DNA of 64,000 nt, from the NCBI RefSeq assembly GCF_005938215.1, contig NZ_VCPD01000006.1, positions 124,001-188,000 on the forward strand, written 5' to 3'. The stretch is from Ruegeria sediminis. Its GTDB lineage: Bacteria; Pseudomonadota; Alphaproteobacteria; Rhodobacterales; Rhodobacteraceae. Under the pieces are notes generated by a model that did not search any database, was not told the DNA's origin, and saw nothing but the letters and a program-made list of their open reading frames with translations. The translations under genes and the position numbers were made by a program. Below, one piece after another: positions 25,056 to 34,389 of this stretch (positions within the stretch are counted from its first letter, which is position 1; the number at the start of each line of letters is the position of its first letter).

Positions 25056-27534
25056 ATCCCGTCGGACGTTCCTCAAGGCCACGGCAGCCACGGCAACCGC
25101 CTCGGCGGCCGGCATTCCCCTTGCAACCGGCCTCGCGCAGGCGCAGGTGCAGACACCCGACATCCGCTGGGACAAGGCGGCCTGCCGGTTCTGCGGCACC
25201 GGCTGCTCGGTGCTGGTCGGCACCAAGGAGGGCCGCGTGGTCGCCACACAGGGCGACCCGGATGCGCCCGTCAATCGCGGGCTGAACTGCATCAAGGGCT
25301 ATTTCCTGTCCAAGATCATGTACGGGCAGGACCGGCTGACCCAGCCGCTGCTGCGCAAGTCGAACGGCGTCTACGACAAGAACGGCGAATTCGAGCCGGT
25401 CTCGTGGGACGAGGCCTTCGACGTGATGGCGGAGAAGTGGAAAGAGGCGCTGGCCAAGAAAGGGCCGACCAGCGTGGGCATGTTCGGCTCGGGCCAGTGG
25501 ACGGTCTGGGAGGGTTACGCGGCGGCCAAGCTGATGAAGGCCGGCCTGCGCTCGAACAACATCGACCCCAACGCGCGGCACTGCATGGCCTCGGCCGTGG
25601 TCGGCTTCATGCGCGCCTTCGGCATCGACGAGCCGATGGGTTGCTACGACGACTTCGAACACGCGGATACCTTCGTGCTCTGGGGCTCGAACATGGCCGA
25701 GATGCACCCGATCCTGTGGTCGCGCCTGACCGACACCCGCCTGACCAAGCCGGGTTCCGAGGTGCATGTGCTGTCCACCTTCGAGCACCGGTCGTTCGAG
25801 CTGGCCGACAACGGCATGATCTTTGCGCCGCAGACCGACCTGGCGATCCTCAACTACATCGCGAACTACATCATCCAGAATGGCGCGGTGAACGAGGACT
25901 TCATGTCCAAGCACGTCAACATCACCAAGACGGCGACGGACATCGGCTATGGCCTGCGCGAAACCAACCCGCTGCAGCAGGAAGCCGCAAACCCGGATTC
26001 CGGCAAGCTGGAACCGATGAGCTTTGACGAATACGCCGCCGCGGTGTCCGAATACACGCTGGACAAGGTTTCCGAAATGTCGGGCGTTCCGGCGGAGCAG
26101 CTTGAACGGCTGGCTGCGCAATACGCCGATCCGAACCGCAAGGTGATGTCGCTCTGGACCATGGGGTTCAACCAGCACACCCGCGGATCCTGGGTGAACG
26201 GCCTGATGTACAACGTGCACCTGCTGACCGGAAAGATCTCGGAGCCGGGCAACTCGCCCTTCTCGCTCACCGGGCAGCCTTCGGCCTGCGGCACCGCGCG
26301 CGAGGTGGGCACTTTCGCCCACCGCCTGCCCGCCGACATGGTTGTCGCGAATGACGAGCACCGGGCGATCTGCGAAAAGGCGTGGAACATCCCCGAGGGC
26401 ACGATCCCGCCGAAACCCGGCTTCCATGCCGTGCTGCAGCACCGCAAGCTGAAGGACGGCGAACTCAACGCCTATTGGGTGCAGTGCACCAACAACATGC
26501 AGGCGGCGCCCAACATGAACGAGGAAGGGTTCCCGGGCTACCGGAACCCCGAGAACTTCATCACCGTGTCCGACCCCTATCCCACGGTCACCGCGATGTC
26601 GGCGGACCTGATCCTGCCCACCGCGATGTGGGTCGAGAAAGAAGGCGCCTATGGCAACGCCGAGCGGCGCACCCAGTTCTGGCGCCAGCAGGTGAAAGCG
26701 CCGGGCGAGGCCAAGTCGGATCTCTGGCAGTTGATGGAATTCTCCAAACGCTTCACGGTCGAAGAGGCCTGGGGCGACGAGTTGATCGCCAAGAAGCCGG
26801 AACTGGCGGGCAAGACGCTTTATGAGGTGCTTTTCGCCAACGGCGTCGTCGACATGTACCCGCTGTCGGATACGGCGGAAGGGTTCGACAACGATGACGC
26901 CCAGCATTTCGGCTACTACGTCCAGAAGGGCCTGTTCGAGGAATATGCCGCCTTCGGCCGCGGACATGCCCACGACCTGGCGCCCTTCGACATGTATCAC
27001 CAGACGCGCGGCATGCGCTGGCCGGTCGTGGACGGCAAAGAGACGCTGTACCGCTTCCGCGAGGGCTACGACCCCTATGTCGGTGAAGGCGAAGAGGTGA
27101 AGTTCTATGGCCACAAGGACGGCAAGGCCAAAATCATCTTCGCGCCCTATGAAGCGCCGCCGGAGGTGCCGGACGCGGAATTCGACCTGTGGCTCTGCAC
27201 CGGCCGGGTTCTGGAACACTGGCATTCGGGCTCGATGACCCGCCGCGTGCCGGAACTGCACCGCGCATTCCCGATCGCCGTCGTCTACATGCACCCCGAG
27301 GACGCCAAGGCGCGTGGTCTGCGCCGCGGGCAGGAGATCGTGATCTCCACCCGCCGGGGCGAGGTCCGCAGCCGACTCGAGACGCGCGGACGCAACAAGG
27401 TCCCGCAAGGGCTGGTGTTCATGCCGTGGTTCGACGAAGGCCAGTTGACCAACAAGCTGACGCTGGACGCGACCTGCCCGCTGTCGAAGGAAACCGACTT
27501 CAAGAAATGTGCCTGCAAGGTGGAGCGCGCCTGA
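25042..27534 (+). CDS. napA: Periplasmic nitrate reductase catalytic subunit NapA
   Basis: An 830-residue molybdoenzyme. A Tat leader ([14 protein letters not shown], cleavage near AQAQ) is followed by the [4Fe-4S] site [12 protein letters not shown] with the fourth cysteine in GLNCIKG. The molybdenum-ligating Cys lies in [12 protein letters not shown]. It binds Mo-bis-MGD and reduces nitrate to nitrite in the periplasm with electrons from NapB. Length and motifs are complete with no frameshift. It is the largest gene of the operon. Confidence 0.98.
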   Translation: MTISESRRTFLKATAATATASAAGIPLATGLAQAQVQTPDIRWDKAACRFCGTGCSVLVGTKEGRVVATQGDPDAPVNRGLNCIKGYFLSKIMYGQDRLTQPLLRKSNGVYDKNGEFEPVSWDEAFDVMAEKWKEALAKKGPTSVGMFGSGQWTVWEGYAAAKLMKAGLRSNNIDPNARHCMASAVVGFMRAFGIDEPMGCYDDFEHADTFVLWGSNMAEMHPILWSRLTDTRLTKPGSEVHVLSTFEHRSFELADNGMIFAPQTDLAILNYIANYIIQNGAVNEDFMSKHVNITKTATDIGYGLRETNPLQQEAANPDSGKLEPMSFDEYAAAVSEYTLDKVSEMSGVPAEQLERLAAQYADPNRKVMSLWTMGFNQHTRGSWVNGLMYNVHLLTGKISEPGNSPFSLTGQPSACGTAREVGTFAHRLPADMVVANDEHRAICEKAWNIPEGTIPPKPGFHAVLQHRKLKDGELNAYWVQCTNNMQAAPNMNEEGFPGYRNPENFITVSDPYPTVTAMSADLILPTAMWVEKEGAYGNAERRTQFWRQQVKAPGEAKSDLWQLMEFSKRFTVEEAWGDELIAKKPELAGKTLYEVLFANGVVDMYPLSDTAEGFDNDDAQHFGYYVQKGLFEEYAAFGRGHAHDLAPFDMYHQTRGMRWPVVDGKETLYRFREGYDPYVGEGEEVKFYGHKDGKAKIIFAPYEAPPEVPDAEFDLWLCTGRVLEHWHSGSMTRRVPELHRAFPIAVVYMHPEDAKARGLRRGQEIVISTRRGEVRSRLETRGRNKVPQGLVFMPWFDEGQLTNKLTLDATCPLSKETDFKKCACKVERA

Positions 27535-27559
27535 GCGCTCCCGAAACCCGAGTAACGCC

Positions 27560-28372
27560 ATGCCGGTCTCTTCCATATCTCCTGACCGCCGCCGGTTCCT
27601 AAAGGACACCGCGCGCATGGCGGGCGGCTGCGTGGTGGCCGGATCGGCATTGGCGTATCTCGTGCGCGACGCCCGCGCCCTGCCGGCAGAGGCGCTGCGC
27701 CCGCCCGGCGCGCTGGCGGAAGACGATTTCCTCGGGGCCTGCATCCGCTGCGGCCTGTGCGTCCGCGACTGCCCCTATGACACGCTGAAGCTGGCGGAAC
27801 TTGGCGAGGACGGGCCGGCCACCGGCACGCCCTATTTCACGGCGCGCGACGTGCCCTGCGAGATGTGCGACGACATCCCCTGCGTCGCCGCCTGTCCCAC
27901 CGGCGCGCTGGACCCGGCGCTGCAGAACATCGACGACGCGAGGATGGGCACCGCGGTGCTGGTCGATCAGGAGAACTGTCTGAATTTTCTCGGGCTGCGC
28001 TGCGACGTCTGTTATCGCGTCTGCCCGGTCATCGACGAGGCGATCACGCTGGAAACCTCGCACAACGCCCGCTCCGGCCATCACGCGATCTTTGCGCCGA
28101 CCGTGCATGCCGATCACTGCACCGGTTGCGGCGTGTGCGAAAAAAGCTGTGTCCTGCCCGAAGCGGCGATCAAGGTGCTGCCGGTGCGGCTGGCGCGCGG
28201 CGAGGCCGCGGACCACTATCGCAAGGGCTGGGAGGAAAAGGCCGCCAAGGGGGCGCCTGTCGTCGAGGGGATCATCGATCTGCCGGACAGGTTGCCGGGA
28301 CCAGGAACCGACAACCTCGCCGCGCCCGGCGGGTTCGAACCGTCGTTCAAGCCGATGGGGGGCAATCCATGA
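27560..28372 (+). CDS. napG: NapG ferredoxin-type subunit
   Basis: A 270-residue protein with a Tat leader ([16 protein letters not shown]) and four [4Fe-4S] binding motifs ([55 protein letters not shown]). With NapH it forms a quinol-oxidising branch feeding electrons to the periplasmic enzyme. I choose the ATG at 27560; an upstream GTG overlaps the end of napA. The stop overlaps napH by four bases. Confidence 0.95.
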   Translation: MPVSSISPDRRRFLKDTARMAGGCVVAGSALAYLVRDARALPAEALRPPGALAEDDFLGACIRCGLCVRDCPYDTLKLAELGEDGPATGTPYFTARDVPCEMCDDIPCVAACPTGALDPALQNIDDARMGTAVLVDQENCLNFLGLRCDVCYRVCPVIDEAITLETSHNARSGHHAIFAPTVHADHCTGCGVCEKSCVLPEAAIKVLPVRLARGEAADHYRKGWEEKAAKGAPVVEGIIDLPDRLPGPGTDNLAAPGGFEPSFKPMGGNP

Positions 28373-29271
28373 GCGCGCGGACCCATCTTCCGGTCGGCCA
28401 GGAGGCGCGCATGGCCAAGGGCTGGATCGGCGCGCACCGGTATCTGCTGCTGCGCCGCGCAAGCCAGGTCTTCTTTCTGGCCCTGTTCCTGATCGGCCCC
28501 TGGTTCTCGGTCTGGATCGTTCAGGGCACGATCGCCGGATCGCTGACGTTCGGGGTGCTGCCGCTCACCGATCCGTTCATCGCCCTGCAAAGCATCGTCG
28601 CGGGCCACTGGCCCGCCGCGACCGCGCTTGTCGGCGCATTGATCGTGCTTGCGATCTATGCCGTTGTCGGCGGGCGGGTCTATTGCTCGTGGGTCTGTCC
28701 GATCAACCCGGTGACAGATGCGGCGCACTGGCTTCATGCCCGGCTCGGGCTGCACAAGGGCTGGCAGCCGAAACGCTCGGCGCGGCTGTGGATTCTCGGA
28801 ACGGTCCTGGTGGTCTCGGCCCTGACGGGCACCATCGCATGGGAGGTCGTGAACCCGATCACGATGCTTCACCGTGGCCTGATCTTCGGCATGGGCGCGG
28901 TCTGGGCCATGGTGGCCGCGATCTTCCTGTTCGACCTGCTTGTCGCGCGCCGGGGCTGGTGCGGGCATGCCTGCCCGGTCGGGGCGTTCTATGGTCTGTT
29001 GGGACGCACCAGTCTCATCCGCATCAGCGCGGCGAACCGGTCCGCCTGCGACGATTGCATGGACTGCTACGCCGTCTGCCCCGAACAACAGGTGATTTCA
29101 CCGGCGCTGAAAGGCAAGGCGGGGTCCACACCGCTCATCCTCGCGCCGGATTGCACCAATTGCGGCCGTTGCATCGACGTCTGCGCCCAGGACGTTTTCA
29201 ACTTCACCCACCGGTTCGACGATCACCTCGCCGAACCTTCATCCTCCGCCTCCGAACGGAGCGCCGCCTGA
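28369..29271 (+). CDS. napH: NapH membrane quinol dehydrogenase subunit
   Basis: A 300-residue protein with four membrane helices ([68 protein letters not shown]), the cytoplasmic [10 protein letters not shown] and [12 protein letters not shown] cysteine motifs, and two C-terminal [4Fe-4S] motifs ([28 protein letters not shown]). It partners NapG in quinol oxidation. Confidence 0.95.
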   Translation: MSARTHLPVGQEARMAKGWIGAHRYLLLRRASQVFFLALFLIGPWFSVWIVQGTIAGSLTFGVLPLTDPFIALQSIVAGHWPAATALVGALIVLAIYAVVGGRVYCSWVCPINPVTDAAHWLHARLGLHKGWQPKRSARLWILGTVLVVSALTGTIAWEVVNPITMLHRGLIFGMGAVWAMVAAIFLFDLLVARRGWCGHACPVGAFYGLLGRTSLIRISAANRSACDDCMDCYAVCPEQQVISPALKGKAGSTPLILAPDCTNCGRCIDVCAQDVFNFTHRFDDHLAEPSSSASERSAA

Positions 29272-29294
29272 ATGAGCCATAAGGAGAGCCTTTT

Positions 29295-29732
29295 ATGAAC
29301 AAGTCGGTCCTAGCGGGCATCCTTGCCCTCGTCACATCCTTCACCCTGGGCGGCCTGGCCATCGCGCAACAGGTCGATGCCCTGCGCGGCGCGCCTGTCG
29401 ACGCGCCCACGCCGATAACCAAGGAGTTCCAGTGGAAGGAGAACGAGAAACGCGTGCAGCGCAACTATCGTCAGCAGCCGCCGCTGATCCCGCACTCGGT
29501 CGCACAGTACCAGATCGATCTGCGCACCAACCAGTGCCTGTCCTGCCACGACTGGTCCAACGCGGGCGAGCGCGGAGCGCCGACCCTGTCGATGACCCAC
29601 TACCTCGACCGCGAAGGCAATGAACTCGACCACATCGCGGGCACCCGGTATTTCTGCAACCAATGCCACGTACCCCAGGCGGACACGCCTGCCCTGGTCG
29701 AGAACGAGTTCGTTCCCTCGTTTTCGAAGTAG
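29295..29732 (+). CDS. napB: NapB dihaem cytochrome c subunit
   Basis: A 145-residue periplasmic protein with signal peptide (MNKSVLAGILALVTSFTLGG, cleaved near AIAQ) and two haem c motifs, CLSCH and CNQCH. The conserved RRNYRQQPPLIPH-like stretch (here QRNYRQQPPLIPH) supplies a distal His. It passes electrons from NapC or NapGH to NapA. AAGGAG precedes the ATG. Confidence 0.96.
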   Translation: MNKSVLAGILALVTSFTLGGLAIAQQVDALRGAPVDAPTPITKEFQWKENEKRVQRNYRQQPPLIPHSVAQYQIDLRTNQCLSCHDWSNAGERGAPTLSMTHYLDREGNELDHIAGTRYFCNQCHVPQADTPALVENEFVPSFSK

Positions 29733-29764
29733 AATTTCAATCCGCTTTCAGGAGTTTCCAAAAA

Positions 29765-30481
29765 ATGTCCGACTCCAAAGACAATAGGGGCCGTCTCCGT
29801 CGCCTCTGGGACTGGTTCTGGAGGCCGACGGCGGTGCTCAGCGTCGGGTTCACGCTCATCGTGGGTTTCCTTGCCGGGATCCTGTTCTGGGGGGGCTTCC
29901 ACTGGTCCCTCGAGGCGACCAACACCGAAGAGTTCTGCGTCTCGTGCCACACGATGGAGACCAATCTCGGGGAATACCGGGAAACCGTCCATTACAACAA
30001 CCACTCCGGCGTGCGCGCGATCTGCTCGGACTGCCACGTGCCGAAGGAATGGTCGCACAAGGTGAAGGCCAAGATCATGGCCGTCAAGGACGTCTATCAC
30101 GAGATGCTGGGCAGTATCGACACCGCCGAGAAGTACGAGGAACGCCGCCTGCACATGGCCGCGACGACCTGGAAGAAGATGAAACAGTCCGACAGCCGCG
30201 AATGCCGGAACTGCCACAACTTCGACTACATGGACTTCACCATCCAGGAGACCCGTGCCGCCGATGCGCATCAGAAGGCGATCGACACCGGCATGACCTG
30301 CATCGACTGCCATCAGGGCATCGCGCACAATCTCCCGTCCGGGTATCTCGAAGAATATGAGAAGGTCGTGAAGTCGCTCGGCGAGGAACCGGCCCCCGAA
30401 CCCAAGCAAAGTTCAATTTTCGGCGTTTCGGCGCTCCGCGCATACATTGCCGGAAACCCCGACGCGGCCCCGGAGAGGTAA
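29765..30481 (+). CDS. napC: NapC tetrahaem cytochrome c quinol dehydrogenase
   Basis: A 238-residue NapC/NirT-family protein with one N-terminal membrane anchor (VLSVGFTLIVGFLAGILFWG) and four CXXCH haem motifs (CVSCH, CSDCH, CRNCH, CIDCH). It oxidises quinol and reduces NapB. Having both NapC and NapGH in one operon gives two electron routes to NapA. AGGAG lies upstream of the ATG. Confidence 0.96.
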   Translation: MSDSKDNRGRLRRLWDWFWRPTAVLSVGFTLIVGFLAGILFWGGFHWSLEATNTEEFCVSCHTMETNLGEYRETVHYNNHSGVRAICSDCHVPKEWSHKVKAKIMAVKDVYHEMLGSIDTAEKYEERRLHMAATTWKKMKQSDSRECRNCHNFDYMDFTIQETRAADAHQKAIDTGMTCIDCHQGIAHNLPSGYLEEYEKVVKSLGEEPAPEPKQSSIFGVSALRAYIAGNPDAAPER

Positions 30482-30485
30482 TTCC

Positions 30486-30743
30486 ATGCTCGAACTACTC
30501 GGTACCATCGGCGGCAACATCCTGAGCCTGCCGGGCATCCTCGGTCTCGCGCTGGGCATGATGACCAGGAACTTTGCCTTGGCCGGCGCGCTTGGGGGGC
30601 TGGTCGGCGTCCTCGAGACCCTGCTGTTCGCGAAGTTCAACTTCGGGAATATCGAGATGCTCGAACTGACCGTCGCGATCCTGGTCGGTATTGCCGCCGG
30701 AACCTTGGGTTGCGCCATCCGCATCAAGGGCACGACGGTCTGA
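30486..30743 (+). CDS. Small membrane protein at end of nap operon
   Basis: An 85-residue, very hydrophobic protein (ILSLPGILGLALGMM, LAGALGGLVGVLETLLFA, MLELTVAILVGIAAGTLGCA) with two or three membrane helices. The ATG at 30486 follows GGAGAGG, 4 bases after the napC stop, so it is co-transcribed with nap. It is longer than NapE (about 60 residues) and unlike it; I cannot assign a family. A role in assembling or anchoring the Nap system is only a guess from position. Confidence 0.7.
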   Translation: MLELLGTIGGNILSLPGILGLALGMMTRNFALAGALGGLVGVLETLLFAKFNFGNIEMLELTVAILVGIAAGTLGCAIRIKGTTV

Positions 30744-30748
30744 CGGAG

Positions 30749-30765
30749 CGATCCGAAAGGGGTCG
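30749..30765 (+). terminator. Weak hairpin after nap operon
   Basis: CGATCC at 30749-30754 pairs with GGGTCG at 30760-30765 (one G-T wobble) around GAAAG, five bases after the last nap-operon stop. There is no T-run. A possible terminator before the convergent receiver-cyclase gene. Confidence 0.3.
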
Positions 30766-30800
30766 TCTGTCCCGGCAAGTCGCCCAAGACCGGCTGGAGA

Positions 30801-31910
30801 TCAGAGCACGAGTTCAAAGACCGCCGCCGGCTCGGCGATGCCTTTCAGGCTGCGCTCGCCAAGGTCTTTCAGCGCGTGGGATTGTCCCGCGCGCTGGGCG
30901 GTGGCGGCGCTTACAAGCACCTGGTTCTGTCCGGCGATGTCGGACAGACGCGCCGCCAGATTGGGAACCGAGCCGATGGCCGCATAGTCCTGCCGGCCGT
31001 GAAATCCGATCTGACCCACAGTCGCCGTTCCGTAGGCGATCCCGATCCCGAGACCCAGACCGAAGTCGGCGGTCTGGTGCCTGCCGATGGCTGGCCCGAA
31101 GCCTTGCTGCATGTCGCGGGCCAAGTTCAAGGCCCGGTCGACCGGGTCCGGGCAGGGGATCGGCGCGTTGAACAGAACCACGAGGCCATCCCCGAGATAG
31201 CGTTCCAAGGTGCCCCCGTGGCGGTCGATCAGCGGACCGGCAAACCGATGAAACGCATTCAGGGCCGCCATCACCGTCTCGGGCGGGTACTGGTCGGAAT
31301 AGGCCGTGTAGCCGCGCAGATCCGCGAACAGGACCGCAACCTCGGTTTGCCTGCCGCCGAGAATGTCTTCGCCGTCGCCCGCCGCCAGGATCTGTTCGGC
31401 GACCTGGCGGGGCAGGTACCGGCGCAGGCGGCCGGCGCGTTCGATTTCCCGCATCTGATCCGCGACCTTCGTTTCGAGCGCTGCATTCCAGCCCGCCAAC
31501 TCGGCGCGCTGTTCCTCGACCGTGTCGTGCAACGCCTTGACGCGCAACGCGGACCGGACCCTTGCGGTAAGGGCGGCATGGTCCACGGGTTTCACCAGAT
31601 AGTCATTCGCGCCCGCATCGAGCCCGGTGACCAGGTCCTCCAGGTCGGTACGCGCGGTGACCAGCACGATCGGGATGTAGGGCAGACCGGCATCGGCACG
31701 TATCCGGCGGCAAACCTCGAAACCGTCGAGTTCCGGCATCATGACGTCGAGCAGGATCAGATCCGGAAGAAGCTCGCGCGTTTTCCGCAGGGCCTCTGCG
31801 CCGTCGGCGGCTTCCGCCGTGGCGTAGCCCTGGCTTTCCAGGCGCGCCACAAGGATGCGCCGGTTGTCGGTCTGATCGTCGACCACGAGGATGAGGGGTT
31901 CGTCGCGCAT
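30801..31910 (-). CDS. Response regulator with adenylate/guanylate cyclase output
   Basis: A 369-residue protein. The receiver domain (1-120) has ILVVDDQTDNRRIL, the phospho-acceptor in LILLDVMMPELDGFEV and the conserved Lys in DYLVKPV. A coiled-coil linker (about 125-165, VEEQRAELAGWNAALETKVA) leads to a class III cyclase domain (about 180-369) with LFADLRGYTAYSD and RYLGDGLVVLFNAP, so both metal aspartates are present. Phosphorylation by the kinase encoded upstream probably switches cyclic nucleotide synthesis. It is the last gene of a three-gene signalling operon. Confidence 0.93.
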   Translation of the reverse strand: MRDEPLILVVDDQTDNRRILVARLESQGYATAEAADGAEALRKTRELLPDLILLDVMMPELDGFEVCRRIRADAGLPYIPIVLVTARTDLEDLVTGLDAGANDYLVKPVDHAALTARVRSALRVKALHDTVEEQRAELAGWNAALETKVADQMREIERAGRLRRYLPRQVAEQILAAGDGEDILGGRQTEVAVLFADLRGYTAYSDQYPPETVMAALNAFHRFAGPLIDRHGGTLERYLGDGLVVLFNAPIPCPDPVDRALNLARDMQQGFGPAIGRHQTADFGLGLGIGIAYGTATVGQIGFHGRQDYAAIGSVPNLAARLSDIAGQNQVLVSAATAQRAGQSHALKDLGERSLKGIAEPAAVFELVL

Positions 31911-31916
31911 CTCGGA

Positions 31917-32291
31917 TCAATCGTCTTTCGGCAGTCTTTGCCGCACAAGTTCCAGCAGAAGGCGTGGGCTGAACGGTTTCGTCACGTAGTCGTCGCACCC
32001 GGCCTGCCGCGCCAGCGCCTCGTCACCGGACAGGGCATAGGAGGTGACCGCGATGATCGGAATGTCCCGGCCTTCGGCTGAGGACTTGATCCTCCGCGTA
32101 GCTTCGTACCCGTCCATTCGCGGCATCTGAATGTCCATCAGGATCAGGTCCGGCCGTTCGCGCAAGGCCGTCGCGACCCCGGTGACGCCATCCCTGGCTT
32201 CCAGAACCTCGATCCCGGCGCTGCCCAGCATGTCGCGCAGGATGCGTCGGTTGTCCTCTTGATCCTCGATGACCAGAACGCGATGCGTCAT
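31917..32291 (-). CDS. Single-domain response regulator (CheY-like)
   Basis: A 124-residue receiver only: VLVIEDQEDNRRILRDML, phospho-acceptor in LILMDIQMPRMDGYEA, and DYVTKPFSPRLL with the conserved Lys. It has no output domain, so it may shuttle phosphate or compete for the kinase. Its start overlaps the kinase stop by four bases, and the receiver-cyclase follows after 6 bases. Confidence 0.93.
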   Translation of the reverse strand: MTHRVLVIEDQEDNRRILRDMLGSAGIEVLEARDGVTGVATALRERPDLILMDIQMPRMDGYEATRRIKSSAEGRDIPIIAVTSYALSGDEALARQAGCDDYVTKPFSPRLLLELVRQRLPKDD

Positions 32292-33922
32292 GGCGTTTCC
32301 ACCTGGTCGGGAACGTGAACCGGCAACCGGATCACGAATTCGGCCCCCTTTCCCGGGGCGCTGTGAACGGCGATGGTTCCGCCGTGCAGTTCGGCCAGGC
32401 GGCGGGCGATCGCCAGACCCAGCCCCGTGCCGCCCGCGGCGCGGGTTGAGGTCGAATCCGCCTGATGAAATTCCTCGAAAATGGTTTCCTGATCCGCGGC
32501 CGGAATACCGGGTCCGGTATCCGTGACGGCGATCTCGAAGACACCTCCGGTTTCGCCGACCGACAGGGTGACGTTTCCCTTTTCGGTGAATTTCACCGCA
32601 TTGCCGAGTACATTGAGGACGATCTGGCGGATGCGGCCCGCATCGCCGCGGGCGGCGGGCAGGTGATCGGGAATCCTGCTGGCCAGAATCAGACCCTTGT
32701 CGGACGCCATTGGTTCAACCGCCGATATGGTCGACTGCAGGACGTCGGCGAGGTCATAGGTGTCCAGTTGCAGATTGATGCGCCCGGCTTCGATCTTGGA
32801 AATGTCCAGAACGTCGTTGATCAGGTCGAGCAGGGCGCGGCCGTTGGCGTCGATCCTGTCCAGCGGCTCGGCGATCGTTTCGGGCACCTCGCCATAGATG
32901 CCGTCGCGGATCAGTTCGGTGTATCCCAGCACCGAGTTCATCGGGGTGCGGAATTCGTGGCTCATGTTCGCAAGGAACTGCGATTTGTGCCGGTTCGCGG
33001 CTTCCAGATCGTCATAGAGGACGCCTAAGCGGCGCGTGGTCTTGTTCACGCTTTCAGCCAGTTCCTGGAATTCGTCGCGGTTGGGTACCTCGAGGTTGAC
33101 CGAGAAATCGCCCCTGGCGATGACCCGCAAGGTTTCCCTGATGCGGTCGATCGGCGCAACGATGGACCCCGAAAGCGAATACCCCAGAACCAGCGCAAGG
33201 CCGATCGCCGCGACCGAAACGGTGACGACCAGCCGTTGCGAGGCTAGGTAGGCTTGTGCGTTCGTGCCGGCCAATTGCCGCATGTGGGATTGAAGCGCGC
33301 TCTTGATGGTGACGACCTCGCGGTCCAGCGCCTGCGCTTTCTTCAGGAACTGGCTTTCGAAATAGGCTTTCGTGGCCGCGGTGTTGCCCTGCTCAGCAAG
33401 GTCGAGAAAGGTCTGACCTGCATCGTAGAGCTCGGCCACCGCCTGTCGCAACGCCAGCACCCGCTCGGGCGTAACCTCGCCTTCGGGCCAGTTCCTTTCT
33501 AGACCGCGCGTGGCGTTGGCCACTACGGTTTTCATCCACACCAGTTCGTCCTTCATCTGGGTAGCTGGGAATGTGGAGGTGGCGGTCAACGACGTGTCGG
33601 ACAGGGTTCCCATGCCGGTCGTCATAACCTCCTGAACGCTTCTTTCGAATGCGTTCAGCGCCGAGATCCTGGTCTGGAAGGCAATGAGTTCATCGGTCCG
33701 CTCGTTCGCCTGCTGCAATGCCCGGACGCCGGTGAACGACAGGCCGACCATCAGCATGGCGATCAGCAGGAAGGCGAACAGCAGCTTCAGCCGGATCGGG
33801 GCCCGGATGCGCGCAATGGCGTCCGACACCCAGCGCCGACGGAGGCGCGGGGCGGACGGGATATCGGCTGTTTTCGTGACCATTTCTGCGCTCCGATTGG
33901 GGCGCAGGGTTCCGGCGGACAT
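32288..33922 (-). CDS. Membrane sensor histidine kinase with HAMP domain
   Basis: A 544-residue kinase. Helices near 46-66 and 232-252 bracket a helical periplasmic domain of the four-helix-bundle type. A HAMP domain (SGSIVAPIDRIRETLRVIAR) is followed by the HisKA region (FLANMSHEFRTPMNSVLGYT) and the ATPase domain with N box (NVLGNAVKFTEKG), DTGPGIPAAD and GGTGLGLAIARR. It feeds the two receiver proteins encoded downstream. An in-frame ATG at 33883 is an alternative start with a somewhat better ribosome site. Confidence 0.93.
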   Translation of the reverse strand: MSAGTLRPNRSAEMVTKTADIPSAPRLRRRWVSDAIARIRAPIRLKLLFAFLLIAMLMVGLSFTGVRALQQANERTDELIAFQTRISALNAFERSVQEVMTTGMGTLSDTSLTATSTFPATQMKDELVWMKTVVANATRGLERNWPEGEVTPERVLALRQAVAELYDAGQTFLDLAEQGNTAATKAYFESQFLKKAQALDREVVTIKSALQSHMRQLAGTNAQAYLASQRLVVTVSVAAIGLALVLGYSLSGSIVAPIDRIRETLRVIARGDFSVNLEVPNRDEFQELAESVNKTTRRLGVLYDDLEAANRHKSQFLANMSHEFRTPMNSVLGYTELIRDGIYGEVPETIAEPLDRIDANGRALLDLINDVLDISKIEAGRINLQLDTYDLADVLQSTISAVEPMASDKGLILASRIPDHLPAARGDAGRIRQIVLNVLGNAVKFTEKGNVTLSVGETGGVFEIAVTDTGPGIPAADQETIFEEFHQADSTSTRAAGGTGLGLAIARRLAELHGGTIAVHSAPGKGAEFVIRLPVHVPDQVETP

Positions 33923-34389
33923 GCACCTTTCACGCGGGACACCGGCAAGTCTATCACAAAAGGGAGGAAATGGCAGAAACCACGGTTTTTTGAAGGATAT
34001 TTGAACTGGCTAGGAAGGGCTTCGCGCCTCGTGCGCTTCACGCGCCCCTCGGCGCCAAACGGGCCCCGCGTGCGCCAACCGGAGCAGGTCGCCCGTGGCG
34101 GTGAATCGCGGGCGCTGTGCACTCGGCGGATCCCGCCAGCGCCCGGGCTGCGATCCGTGGCACGTGTATGTCACGAATTGGCAAGGGCGCGTGGGTGTTC
34201 TGGTTGACCGAAGGGGAAATATTTTCTTGTCATTTCAAGTGATTGCCGCGGTCGCGCGGAAATTCGCCCTCGCTTTTTTCCTGATTGACCAATATGCATT
34301 TCTTCCGCATAAATTCGATCGTCCGAGGACAGCGACAGCAACGACGATTGGCGCGCGACGGCTCCCTCGGCATTGGACCAAACGCGACG
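33923..34389. other. Divergent intergenic region upstream of kamA
   Basis: No gene is evident in these 467 bases. The left part is GC-rich. From about 34195 it is distinctly AT-rich and holds the promoter-like sequence described separately, with AAATATTTTCTTG near 34218. Confidence 0.55.
34285..34313 (+). promoter_or_regulatory. Sigma70-like promoter for the kamA operon
   Basis: TTGACC (34285-34290), a 17-base spacer and CATAAA (34308-34313) make a near-consensus promoter in an AT-rich patch. A transcript starting near 34320 gives a leader of about 70 bases before the ATG at 34390, and it excludes the more upstream in-frame start at 34285. Confidence 0.45.

Noticed and set aside
25012..27744. 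A 910-codon frame on the minus strand opposite napA
   Set aside because: napA is unmistakable on the plus strand; the antisense frame is His/Arg/Val-rich and arises from GC-rich third positions.
34285..34389. In-frame upstream start for the aminomutase
   Set aside because: The codon overlaps a good -35 box, and the extra sequence (rich in Arg/Gln) does not resemble any aminomutase N-terminus.
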